NCBI GenBank assembly: GCA_037783415.1
Contig: JAZGTN010000013.1
Span: 186,001 to 250,000 of the forward strand
Direction of reading: 5' to 3'
Length of the DNA: 64,000 nucleotides
Origin: Leptasterias polaris
Taxonomy: Eukaryota; Echinodermata; Asteroidea; Forcipulatida; Asteriidae
Each line of letters opens with the position of its first letter. Position 1 is the stretch's first letter. The notes beneath the pieces are model-generated. The model saw only the letters and a list, made by a program, of their open reading frames with translations, ran no database searches and was not told where the DNA came from. The translations under genes were made by a program, and so were the position numbers. Of the stretch, positions 45,015-57,300 are shown piece by piece.

Positions 45015-46609
45015 ATGGCCGATGAAAATGCTAAAAGTTTGGACGAGGATTCGCCACTTGATGTGTCCGAAGAAGACAGTGATGATGATGAGCCCATCGC
45101 CTCGACCTCAACAGCATCCTGTTCATCGAAGACCAAGACCAAGAAGCCGAATTTCCGGTGTGGATGGCGTGAAGCCAAGTCTTACACCCGGCGACCGCCT
45201 GTGCAATTTACAGCAAACACCGGGGCTACAGAAGACTTCAGTTCGTTCTCCCCCATACAAATCTTCAAACTGTACTTTTGTGAAGCGAGTGTGGCAGATG
45301 ATGGTAGATGAGACCAATCGTTATGCTGATCAAACTTTGGGTGCGGGTGCAGAAAATAAGCGTGCTTGGAGACCAACTAAAGTACCTGAAATGATGGCAT
45401 TCGTGGCCCTACTTCTTTGCACGGGAATCAACAAAAGGCCTTGTTACTCCATGCATTGGTCCAGGTCTGAAATTCTACGAAGTCCCCTGTACTCAGCAAC
45501 CATGGCTCGTAACCGATTTACTGCAATCCTTCGATTTTTCCACCTCGCCAATAACAGATATGTGGAGGACGACTCTCCCCGTGACAAACTTTCAAAATTA
45601 CGCCCACTGTTAAACATTGTACTACCATCATTCCTCCGGGTGTACCAGCCTGGACGAAGCCTTTCACCGGACGAGACGATGGTGAAGTTCAAAGGACGAC
45701 TGAGCTTCAAACAGTACATGCCACGGAAAGCCGCAAAATAGGGATTGAAATCTTTCTCGTTGAACGAATCAGACACAGGGTACACATGTGCCTGGGAGTT
45801 GTTCCCAGGATCGCAGCCCATGTCCCCACAAGGACAGTCCTCTGTAAGTTATCCTGAGACACACCATCCATCCGATCTTGGGGCACCAGGCAAGGTAGTC
45901 TTGAACCTTTTGCAGGGACTCGAAAATAAAGGACATTGCATCTACATGGACAATTGGTTTAGTAGCCCGGCTCTGTTCTCCAAGTTGTCTGAGCTAGGAT
46001 TCGGGACTTGTGGAACTGTGCGCTATACCACCCTAGGGATACCTGATGTTGCAAACCCCAAGAAGTTCCCCATAAAGCGGAGCAGATCCCCAATTTTATC
46101 AGAAAGCAGGCCAACTATGCGTTATGTGGCAGGACACAAAACGTGTTACTCTCCTGTCAAACTATGGCGATTGCAGTGTCACTAGTAAAAAGATTCGCAG
46201 CCGGAAAACTTCAACAGGACATCGTCATATCCAAAAACCGTGCATAGTCGACGATTACAATAAATACATGGGAGGCACGGATCTGGCAGGACAATTGTGC
46301 ACTTACTATACTCACAGCCACAAAACACTCACATGGTGGAAACGTGTATTTATCACAATCCTAGACATATGTTTGCTTAATGCTAATGTTGTATACAACA
46401 GCATCAGTACAAACAAGAGCTTGTCTACTTTGGATTTCCGGGTCAAGGTGATAGAGGCACTTATTTCAAGCTTGGAGTACAACCCAGTCCAGCATGCCAG
46501 TCAACTGTCAAGTGCTTCAAACGCCCTTTCAACTCAGCACTTTCCTGGTCCGAATGTTGGCGGGAAGAAACGCGACTGTGTTGTATGCAGTTCGACCTCT
46601 AATAGATAG
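45015..46609 (+). pseudogene. piggyBac transposase, two frameshifts and one stop
   Basis: Starts MADENAKSLDEDSPLD, an acidic N-terminus usual for the family. The catalytic Asp regions are visible: SPDETMVKFKGR, IYMDNWFSS and DDYNKYMGGTD. The frame shifts near 45275, a TAG interrupts at 45739-45741, and a second shift lies near 46095-46123. The C-terminal Cys-rich finger is cut to KKRDCVVCSSTSNR. Not able to make a full protein as it stands. Confidence 0.88.
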
Positions 46610-47079
46610 TTCCCAGTAGACGCCATCTTTACGGGCAAATCGCATTTTGGCTTGCAGGCGCGTCAAGCGCTCAAATTATTAACGCAGCCGCGTCATTCAC
46701 TAACCAATCATGCAATGAGTTTGGTGAAATGTGCGCGTGCTGCACGCCGTTCTCACGCGTAACGCATGACTGTGTGTTCCAAATTGCCCGTAAAGATGGC
46801 CGACTTACGTCATACTGCAACCTATCTATAGGAAACAAACTCGCATGATATGTAAGCAATGTGTCAAGCCAATGTGTGTTATACCATGCTTTGAGAATTT
46901 CCACACCAAGCGATAAATTAGGTCAACAATTAAACAATAAAGCCAATTATGTAAAAAATGTGTAAAGCTGTTATACCATGATTGGAGAATTTCCACACCA
47001 AGCGATTAATTTTCAATACTTCCGGAACACCCCCCCCCCCCCCCACCCCCCACCCGCTACAATGTTGAATCCCACAAGC

Positions 47080-48500
47080 GCATGCCAGTCAACATTGAGG
47101 CGGGAGGGGATGGTACTTCGAAAGTACCAGTATAGCACTTTGGGAATTCCTTATTTACATATTGGTTCATGATAGGTGTAAATTTGATTTTAGCAGTAAT
47201 TTGGTTCCAGTAATTTAGCAGTAATATTGTGCTTAATCAAACTTCTCTTGTTTATTTTAGGCAATATTGAATGTTGAATACCGTTGAATCCTATGAGCGC
47301 TAATCCAAGTTTCCAACATTGAGGCGGGTGGGGGGGAGGGGGATGGTGCTTCGAAAGTACAAGTATAGCACTTTGGCAATATTTAATGTTATTTAATGTT
47401 AGTTCCTTCTTTGTCATTAAATGTGGTAACAAATAATAGTTTGGATTTTAGCTGTAATTTTGTTCCAAGTCATGTTGTGCGTAATCAAAACTCTCTTGTT
47501 TATTTTAGGCAATATTGAATGTTGAATCCTATGAGCGCCAACCAAAGTTTCCAACATTGTGGCGGGTTGTGGGGGGGGGAGGGTGGTAGGATGGTGCTTC
47601 GAAAGGAAATTATTAAAACCTTCTGTTTATTTTAGGTTTCAGAAACCAATTTCCCGGAAATCAAAATGGCCGCCTTAACCAACTGATCCACTATTTTTTA
47701 ATTTGGTCTCATTGGGTTCCTTCATCCTGAAAACATGGGTATATACACCAACCCCCAGTATCTGTGAGGCTCATAGACCGAGATACGGGCAAAAACTAAA
47801 TTGATTGGCGGCCATTTTGAAATTCAAAATGGCCGCCTTAACCAACTCATCCAATAATTATAATTTTGGTCTTGTTGGGTTCCTTGACCCTGAAAACATT
47901 CAAGTTCCAACATTGAGGCGGGTGGGGGGGGAGGATGGTGCTTCGAAAGTACAAGTATAGCACTTTGGCAATATTTAATGTTAGTTCCTTCTTTACATAT
48001 GAGTTAATGGTAGGTGTTAATTTGTACAGCTCATTTCCATTTCCTTTGTCATTAAATGTGGTAACAAATAATAGTTTGGATTTTAGCAGTAATTTTGTTC
48101 CAAGTCATATTGTGCGTAATCAAAACTCTCTTGTTTATTTAAGGCAATATTGAATGTTGAATCCTATGAGCGCCAACCAAAGTTTCCAACATTGTGGCGG
48201 GTTGGGGGGGGGGGGGGGGGCAGGATGGTGCTTCGAAAGGAAATTATTAAAACCTTCTGTTTATTTTAGGTTTCAGAAACCAATTTTCCTAAAATCAAAA
48301 TGGCCGCCTTAACCAAATTATCCACTATTTTTTAATTTGGTCTCATTGGGTTCCTTCATCCTGAAAACATGGGTATAGACACCAAACCCCAGTATCTGTG
48401 AGGCTCAACCAAAGTTTCCAACATTGTGGCGGGTTGGGGGGAGGATGGTGCTTCGAAAGGAAATTATTAAAACCTTCTGTCTATTTTACGTTTCAGAAAC
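47080..48500. repeat. piggyBac-internal tandem repeats
   Basis: Repeated blocks containing GGCAATATTGAATGTTGAAT, CCAACATTG(A/T)GGCGGG with G-runs, and AAAATGGCCGCCTTAACCAA. They recur at irregular distances of about 250-600 bp. No coding frame. Confidence 0.7.
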
Positions 48501-48862
48501 CAATTTTCCGAGGGAAATAATTTTCATGCAGATTGGTATGAACAGCTTTCACATTGAAACTACTCAATTTGGTATTTATTGGTCATAATACCAAACCTCA
48601 AATATATGTTTAAGGCAATGAATTAGTCAAAGGCAATATGCCAAAGGAAACAGTCATTTCATAATATAGTTCATTGTCAACATTGCTTGCTTGTACAAGT
48701 TGCATTCTGTGACTAGGACCTAGGCTAACCCCAATCTGCCTTGTGAGGGCGCTGTAACCTGAAACTTTCCCAAATAGTGTTGGTCACCAAGTATAGTCAT
48801 GTCGATGAAATTTCTCTGGTCACCATTGCATTAGTTGCAAGCATCTGTTGGTACTGAAAGGG

Positions 48863-51020
48863 TTATATTAAATTAAGTAGTTTCCTGTTAAATTGTTTAA
48901 ATTTGTTCAAATGCATATTGTCCAACAATAAGAAGTAATATAATATATCATATTTGTTTCTCCTCCTGCATCTATTACCAGGGTATAAAAAAAACAATTG
49001 TTGCACACTCTGATTAGGTTTTGTACGAAATCGGGGGTAAATAGCAACCCCAGCTTCGCTTTGTTATGTATCTTCCATTGTCTTGTATGGATCGAGTCCG
49101 TAGTGTGGCGTCAGTGTTCGTGAAGCTCGGCAGTTTTACCCAGCGAGTACATAGCATCCTTTTATAATAGTAAGGGCCTATGTACTTGCAATTGCATAAT
49201 TAATCAAATTATGAAGATTACAGGTTAATGTATTCCCGTTTACAAACCCTTTATGTAAGCTTTCCTATAAACACCTATAGATAGTTTTTGTGAAATCACA
49301 AAAACCTCAACGTCTGCTAGTTTTCAAGTAAATTGCTTTCTATAAGTGTATTAATAGTTTGGTCTGTTTTTTTTTTTAACAATATTACCGTTATACTTGG
49401 ATTGGTACGTTTTAATGTACTCCAAAATGGCAGCCATTTTAAACAAAAGGGTTTCTTATTCTGCCTATAACTTTTCCAAAGGACAAAAATATCTTTCTCA
49501 TGGCAAATTCTGACTGTGTGCCAAATTCCATGGTTGTATCATCAAAGGCACAATTCACCCAAATATATTTCCACTGTCTGCCCCGGTTAGATTTAGAATA
49601 AACTCTAATACGAGGACACTAGATCTAATTAGTGATAGTGCACTGTATTACACTGACCCATTATACTGGGTCAGTTTGACCCGGAACCTGTGTCAAAATA
49701 AGCCATAAATTGGTCGAACTGAAGCAGAATCAGACCTGAATAAAACTTTCTTCTTATCAGATTCCGGGTTAGTCTGACCCATTAATGGGTCATCTGGCCC
49801 CGTGACCCGAGATCAGGGTCAATTATGACCCATGAGTTTTTAGAGTGTTCCTCATCTCAGTTGTCTTGAAAGAATAGAGTAGAAAATTATTCCAATACTC
49901 TTGTTTCCAATAGACACATCATAGTTTGTGAAAACTAAAAACCTGAGACAATACTTGCTTATTTTGATTGGTGTAATCGAAATTACCAATTGTGATGTTT
50001 ACGGTTCCTCAAAATAAATGCTGATTGCTCGAGTTAGAGAGTGAAACAAAGGAAGATTTGAGGAATGGTAAAACTAAGAGTTTGATTGGGTGATTACCAA
50101 TCTTACTACAGGTACCGCATTTCGTACAAGGTATACGTCAAGCACATTGTATTTTGATTTAAGTTTTAAGATGGAGTCCATGTTAGACTCGTACATTCCA
50201 GCACATTTGAAGTAAAACTACGGGTTGATGTTTTTCCTCCAAACCCTGCATACCATATTGGACGTGACGTATGCCATTAAGTATTTCAGTCGCTCGGGGA
50301 TAATCCCCCCCCCCCCCCATCCCTTTTGGCAAATCGTCATATTGGTTTCTTTATCTGCTTTTGCCCGTCGTAGTTAGTAACCATAATAATAATAACAAAG
50401 ATATTTATAACGCGCAAAACATCCACCCAAAGGGTCCTCAAGGCATGCACAAGAAGAAGAAAATCTGTCATACCCAACAAAATATATTAAAGGCAAAGCA
50501 CCTTTTTGTGAACCATTCGATTTGTTATATATGTAAATATATAATAAAAGAATCCTGTGAAATTTTTATTTCAAAACGTTGTAGCGTTTTTTAAAGTTAT
50601 TGCTAAACATCTGGAGTAGTTATGTCCACGCACCAGAAAGAATAATCCGTAATTGGAATACCCAATCTGAATACACATTATTTTAATCTGAGAAACGTTT
50701 CACATATGAACGTTTCTGGAAAGCACCGGAGAAGGGGGTTTAAAAAAATACATTTACAGTGTATATATATATATACACAATTATGTTTAATCTCATGTCT
50801 CAATTTCCTTATTGGTTGTAAATATTGTAATTGAATTTTAGCAAAGATCACTTGTTGCCGTTTTCGTTCAAGTAGGTCTTTTAAAATGACATAAAATACT
50901 CGATCCCGTCAAGTCTTTGCAATCTTTAAAATAATGAGCGAATAACAAAATCATTCAAATCTTCGGAATAGTTTGTGTTTTTATATAACATGACGTACAA
51001 AAATAGAAAGTTTGACTTAC
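48863..51020 (-). other. intron-1-like sequence left of the orphan exon
   Basis: From about 49380 it aligns with the introns at 2.2-4.2 and 40.4-42.2 kb, including the empty TTAA site at 50159-50162. 48.9-49.38 kb is unrecognised. No EGF or FReD exon is present. Confidence 0.5.
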
Positions 51021-51066
51021 CGATACCCACAGCGGTAATGAAGCTAACCCACTGCGTGCTGTGCAT
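51021..51066 (-). CDS. orphan signal-peptide exon (gene 3 remnant or alternative first exon)
   Basis: ATG at 51066 encodes MHSTQWVSFITAVGI with phase-1 donor GTAAGT. No downstream lectin exons lie between here and gene 2. Either the rest of gene 3 was lost, with repeats occupying 43-49 kb, or this exon feeds into gene 2 exon 2 at 35214. Confidence 0.6.
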
Positions 51067-51311
51067 CTTCCCGTTTCTATCGGCGTCGTAGACACCAGTA
51101 AAAGTTACGCCAAATCCTCCAATGGAATGTTCAATGAATAAACACAGTGCATAGAAACACAACAACGCATAGAACTAACACAGTTTTATCGGTAACTGCG
51201 AGAAACAGAAGTCGGTTCCTTCCCCAGCTAGCGATCAGTCTGGAGTACTGGAGTCTCGTGGTCTTTTCGAGTACAATCTCTGCTTGGCGCTGTAGCTAAC
51301 TTTGGGCGTTG

Positions 51312-51435
51312 ATGCAACCGACCAATCAAATAACAGCATTACATGTGGTGGATGAAACTCACCGATAGTCAGGGAATTTATTCGCATGCGCCGAGTACGA
51401 CGGGCTGCATTTGCTATACAGATAACAGTATCAGT
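51312..51435 (-). promoter_or_regulatory. upstream segment with CCAAT box of the 51-kb exon
   Basis: CCAATCA at 51322-51328, 256 bp from the ATG, then ATGCGCCGAGTACG near 51383 and CAGATAACAGTATCAG near 51418. Confidence 0.45.
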
Positions 51436-51439
51436 AAAG

Positions 51440-54018
51440 TTTGGTTCCATTGATGACTTATAACAGTATGCCTACATGTACTTCCAATGCATGATACCTT
51501 ATACTCTAGATGACAACAGACAAACGGGTTAAATTTCCATTCATTACGTAGTTCTTGGCATGCACACATTTATACAGTGAGGTGCTCTGTGGATGGACAC
51601 CACTAAAATACTAGTTATATAGCAACGAACACTGAGTGATAAGTATTCCACAATTGCTCAAAATCATTATAAAGGTATCTTGGTCTTTTGAAACAAAAAC
51701 AAAAAAGTTCAGTGACATTTTGTCTCTATCGGGGGAGTGCGGAGAACCTCCGAGTTGATATGATTTGACTTGATTTTACAGCCATTGTAGGATGAAGGGG
51801 CTCAGCATGATGTATCCAATATTGTCTCTATATTTTGTGCTTGTAGATACCAGTTGACTGTCACACAGTATTGTTGCAGTTCTTTTATCCATCCCTTTCT
51901 CTGGAGCCCTAATACCGTTTTTTCCATATGGCGTCCAATGATTGATTGCTGAGCTCCAACGATTATCTACTCAAAGGCTTCCGAGTAATACTCCCGTCAC
52001 ACACAAAAAACGCAGGGAGTATTAAATTTCCAAGCAGAACAGTGGTCATCTTGATATCGGAGTCCTACCCGTTGTAAGAAAAAGGAATTTAAAGAAAATA
52101 TTGTTTTTTAAATTCCCAGGGCCTAGCTTACCCTAGCTTAGAATCAATAATCCCAATTTATAACAGCTGACCCCCTTAAAAGTATTGACCCTCAAATCAG
52201 CCATTTACATAAATTGTTGAGGGCCTCAAAACTATAGATGCTCAGTCACCATCTACTGGGTGTAGCGTGTAGATTACTCGTACATCTATTTCCTTAAACA
52301 TTTGTAAGCAACTGACAAGAGGTGAGGGAAATGAAAACAAGTCACACATTTATATTTCATCATGGAGGTAAAAAGTATCCATATATTTCATTATTGGCTA
52401 AAATCATAGTAGCGGAGTACATATTTATATATTAGAAAGTACTACTTTATTATGATTCAAATGTTAAGTTATATTTCACAGACAGCTGTAGCATTTTTAT
52501 GGCAATATATCAACAAAATATCAGGAAGAAGATTACAGAGTTACAAGAAAAAGGGTTTATTGTAATACCTAAAAATAATGCTAAATGGAAATCAGTTCGG
52601 AGCCGCTGTATCTATACGTAAAATGCTCCCAAAACGAAGAAGGCGTACCTCCCGTACGGAGTTGGAAGTGCCATTACCTATTTGTCGACTATGAATGATA
52701 CTACGTCAGTGCTAAAGGGCGGTTTTATTTCAAAGGGGAATTTTCAATGTACAGCAGTGTTCCTTCGATGCTCTATTTGAGTTATTTATTCTTACTAGCA
52801 ATTTTGCAATGCGAATTTGCTGTTTTACCAATTAAATATTTATATTTTAGATTTAATTTTTTATTGATTTATTTTATTTTTTTAAATGATTGAATGAAAA
52901 TGACCTCAACCGTTTCATACAAAGTCGAGTTCATGAAATGATTGTCTTATCTTGATATGGCACTCAAGGGGAACCCTAGAAAAGAAATGACAATTATACA
53001 TCTGGATTTTCCTGGCCGGGTTTTAAATCACGTGGACAACATTTTGTCAAGGACTTTATGCGACCATATACGAAATAGCAAACCTGTGAAGGTTTTAGAT
53101 TAATCGGTCATCGGAGTCACGAGAAAACACATTGTAGAGCGTTGTTTTTATACGTTATTGTTTTCAAAGATGGGATTTAGCACTTGCGGGATCAAAACTA
53201 TTTGTTTTACCAATTTCTTTAAAACTATTCAATTTTTTTCAAGCAAACATACTGCAAGGGAAGTTTTGCAAAATGACAATCTGTATACCATGTAATTTAT
53301 GTGCAAGTCTGGTAACGTATATTATTGTCAATCTTACGAATTTTCACACGTTTTAAGAGATCATTTTCCTTTGGCAAATTATAAGTAGCAATAAACAATT
53401 AATAGGTTATACGATACATTGTATTATAATGTCTTTATACAACAAATTACATTATTTGTCTTCATACAATCTTCAGCTCATACGATGAGGCAAGAAAATC
53501 AACAGGTGGGGTCTCTCACTGTTTTACGTTGAACATCAACAGTTACTTCATTATGGGACGGTTTCGGGCGCTTACAGATTAAAACAGATGCCTGTGTGTT
53601 AGGCAAACACACAAAATACACAGTTCGTTTCGGGAATGTTTGCACCGTTAGTAACGTACAGCGGAAATGGCACCATATACCCCAAATAATATAATCACCT
53701 GTGTACGAACTTTAAAGTCTTCGATATTTCTTCAACATCGTACCAAAAGTTCCTGGATAACACAGGAAAGCACACAAAGCACAATTACCTAGATTGTTAG
53801 ACATTTTGTCCTATGTGATGTCAAAATAGTCGTTTAAGGGGCGCGGCCGAGTGCGTTTTCTCAACAAAGCTACTTGGTTTTACCAAGCTGCAGATCTAAC
53901 TCGACTTCCACAGGGCGAGTTTGCCTAGGCACGCATTTTATCAATATGGCGGCGCATAGCAAAACAAAAAATAATAATAAGCATTTGGCTGCTACAGTCC
54001 ATGATGCCCTCTTTACTT
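51440..54018 (-). other. intergenic, including the 3' end of the copper-transporter transcript
   Basis: No gene or named repeat recognised. The 3' untranslated region of the SLC31-type gene must lie below 54019; I did not fix its poly(A) signal. Confidence 0.35.
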
Positions 54019-54313
54019 TTAGCCCAAAGATTCTTGCCTGGAGATGTTCTTCCATGACATCCTACACGGAGGTGTCTTAACGCACGTCTTGCGTTTAGCG
54101 GCCTCCCTCAACTTCTTCTTCTTCATTGCGGAGCGAGCGTAATTCGCGTAAAGTCTCTCCAGATCACGCGAAAGTATAAGGTGGCCGAGGCCAGCGCCCC
54201 CAACGACAGCAATAAGGAACCAGGCGTTGTACGTCATAATGATGAGCATCAAAACATAGCCAATCGCAAGCTGGACCATGCTGATGACAGTTTGCAAAAG
54301 ATGGAAAAGCACC
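54019..54313 (-). CDS. copper transporter last exon (TM2, TM3, C-tail)
   Basis: Acceptor TTTTCGGCAG, completing an Arg codon, and TAA at 54019-54021. Contains MxxxM and GxxxG motifs. Confidence 0.83.
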
Positions 54314-57300
54314 CTGCCGAAAACAAGAGGGGAAACCATAAATAAAATTACTATGAGAAAACGTGCTGTACACCAAGTGTACGTTATTCACATTCATTTC
54401 CAGGGTGATGAGTTAAGTAGTTCCTGGTTCACGTTTTCCGTTATGGTGGACATTTAGGAACGCAATAATAATGCCAGCAGACCAACCAGGTAATGTTCAA
54501 TGTTCTCGTAAACGTGGGCACAATCAAGACCACGTTTAAAGGCACTGGACACTTTTGGTAATTACTCAAAATAATTGTTAGCATAAAAACTTACTTGTTA
54601 ACGAGCAATGGAGAGCTGTTGATAGTATAAAACATTGTGAGAAACGGCTCCCTCTGAAGTAACGTAGTTTTTGAGAAAGAGGTAATTTCTCACTCAAATA
54701 ATAAAAGACTTCTTGCTAAAGCCTTTTATTATGCATCTGAAAGCACACAAAGTAATGCAACAAGGGTGTTTTTTCTTTCATTGTTCTCTTGCAAATTGGA
54801 TGACCAATTGAGCCCATATTTTCACAGGTTTGTTAGTTTATGCATATGTTGGGATACACCAAGTGAGAATACTGGTCTTCGACAATTACCAAACGTGTCC
54901 AGTGCCTTTAACTGGGATAATAATATGTACCTAGTGTCTGCTGCCACCTAGCGTCCCAAAGTCTCACATTACCGCAATACACCAATCCGACGAGAATTTT
55001 TTTTTAGCGCCCTCTATTGACAAAATTTAACAACTGCGGTGTCGCAAGCTGGAAGCACTGATCTCTATAAAACTGTGCTTCCAGCTTGCGACACCGCAGT
55101 TGTTAAATTTTGTCAATATGAGGGCGCTGCCAACTTGTTTTCGTCGGATTGGTGTATAGACTGGTCCCATGTCTTTATCCACTAGGAAGAACAGACACTT
55201 AGTCAATGAGCCAGCCACACTTGCCGGTGTCATAGGGAAATCTGTCCCCGGAGATTCTGTCCCCCATATGGGAAATTAACGTGGGCTGGAGAGGGATGAT
55301 TCAAAAGAGGGCGCTATCAAAAGCAGTTTGTACACAGTTCTCCATATGGGGGGGGGGGGACAGAATCTCCGGGGGGACAGAATCTCCGTCCACACCGGTA
55401 CTAACTTGAGAGAGCAATAATTGTATTATCACTTTTCTCAATTCAAATAATCAAAAACGTACCATAAACTATACTAGCCTTTCCAAAAAGTATACCAAAA
55501 TATTTCGAAATATTTTCACCGTAAAATCTGAAACCTCTTCATGGCCTCTTCCGTTGTTGAGAGTCGTTCCGGAGAGTGAATATTTGAGTTAGTAGTGCAT
55601 ACTCAAACAACCGTTGTATTTGTCACTTGGCAAGCATTGTTGCCTGTCAACAATGTTTCTCTTTGTCAGAGTGCTGCTGTACTTTTTCCAATAAAGTCAT
55701 CATTACAAATGAGGGTTATATTTATTGTAATAGGTGACACTTTGTTGGAAAAGGCCTTTGTTATATCAGTTGTTTGTGAAGTTTAGAGAAAGTTGTGGTG
55801 TAGGTCTGTTTTGTTAGTCCATGAGCCAGATCTTTAAATTGTACAAAGGTGACATACTATGATTGTATGCACAATATAGGTCAAATTCAAGTAGTCTACC
55901 ATTGTGCCCCCTGCTATGTGTTATTGACTTTGGTTTTTTAACGCTGCATCAACACACATAGAAAAGAAACCATACAAGATTGCGCCAGAATATTATATGT
56001 TTTTACCATTTCTACATTTTTGTACGGGAAGGTTTTGGTTCATAACTGACATTTTCAGAGCGAAAATTGAAGCATGGCGTCATTGGATTTTAACAACTAA
56101 TGGATCTTTATTAGTATTACTTCATGGAGGAATTGTTTATCAGTCAAAAGGTCAAATTCAAGGTAGTTTTGATTAACTATTATCAACAATCAGGAAGGAA
56201 CCAAACATCCCTGTGCAAACATTTAGATACCCATTTTTCTCAGAATTATGTCATCAGATATTTTGGATGTTTACCAAATTTGCACTGGAAAGGTACCAAA
56301 TACAATGGCAACTTCCCATTTTAACGGGAGGTTAGAGACTTGTAATTTTGTCCCCACTCACATGAGGACTCTACCTATGTTGGAAAATGAGTACATCACA
56401 AAATTGAACTGTTTGTTTCCCTTCCTCTTTAACTACCTTCAGGGGAAACTCAAGAACGCGGCGCCAGTAGGTATTTTTAAGTAAAATAATTAAGGCTATA
56501 AACACTAACAACGAGCATTCGGTAAATCTAATATGTTATACTAGTATTTAACAACAAACTGGCAAGAAAATGTATCCAATTTTTTAACAATGGAAGTACC
56601 AACAGAATACATCGGACTTGATAACACTTTTTTGGGTCAAAAATATTAAAAGCACCTCTAGGTAGACCGAGACAAAAAACAGAAAACGCATCTGAACTCT
56701 CTCTAAAGTGTCTTGTTGGTTGGATAAGGCGGGGCGCCATCAGGTGTTGCATACTCAAGTAATGACCCACTAAATTAAATAGAATAAAACTGCACCACAA
56801 CCTTCTCTAAGCTTTGCAAACGACTGATATATCAAAGGCAATGTTTTATAAAATAACAAAGGAATTTTTCTTAGACAAATTACTTCCTGTCGGATTCTTA
56901 GGGCATGTTTCTGGCGTTATTCACGAGCCTCCAATTTTAAGTCAGATGTTCAGGCTAGAGGTAATCATATTCCCTTTATAAAATACCTTTTGGACATAGG
57001 TGGCGCTACCTTAACTAATCCCAGTACCTCATGAGAAATGATATACTGTACCTTGTGCTCTGCGTAATTTTCTTCTGACTCGGTTCCCTTGCGTCACTGG
57101 TTTCCTGGATGATTTCCAATTTATCAGGCAGGAACTCCAAGGAAAGGCTTCTCCACATTGTATCGATTCGTGCCTCTCTTTGCTCGTCGCTTAACTCTCC
57201 ATCTTGGACACAACATGGCGGCTGGTTGACGACGTCATGCTGGCTGCGTAGCAATTCTGTGTCAAGGAATGATGAAATCTCATCTGCACTAGTAGTAGTA

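Larger units (their letters stand above)
44742..48862 (+). mobile_element. piggyBac-type transposon, decayed
   Basis: Left terminus CCCTTCCAGTACC directly after TTAA (44738-44741). Right terminus GGTACTGAAAGGG, its near-perfect inverse, is followed by TTAT (a mutated TTAA). It holds a broken transposase (45015-46609) and, downstream, repeats at 47080-48500. TTAA targeting and termini starting CCC are the piggyBac signature. Confidence 0.85.

Noticed and set aside
51021..51186. Transmembrane-like frame upstream of the 51-kb exon, first read as a monocarboxylate-transporter TM1
   Set aside because: It has no in-frame ATG upstream, and the equivalent stretch in the other four copies has frameshifts and stops. 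The short ATG-to-donor part instead completes a signal peptide when joined to lectin exon 2.
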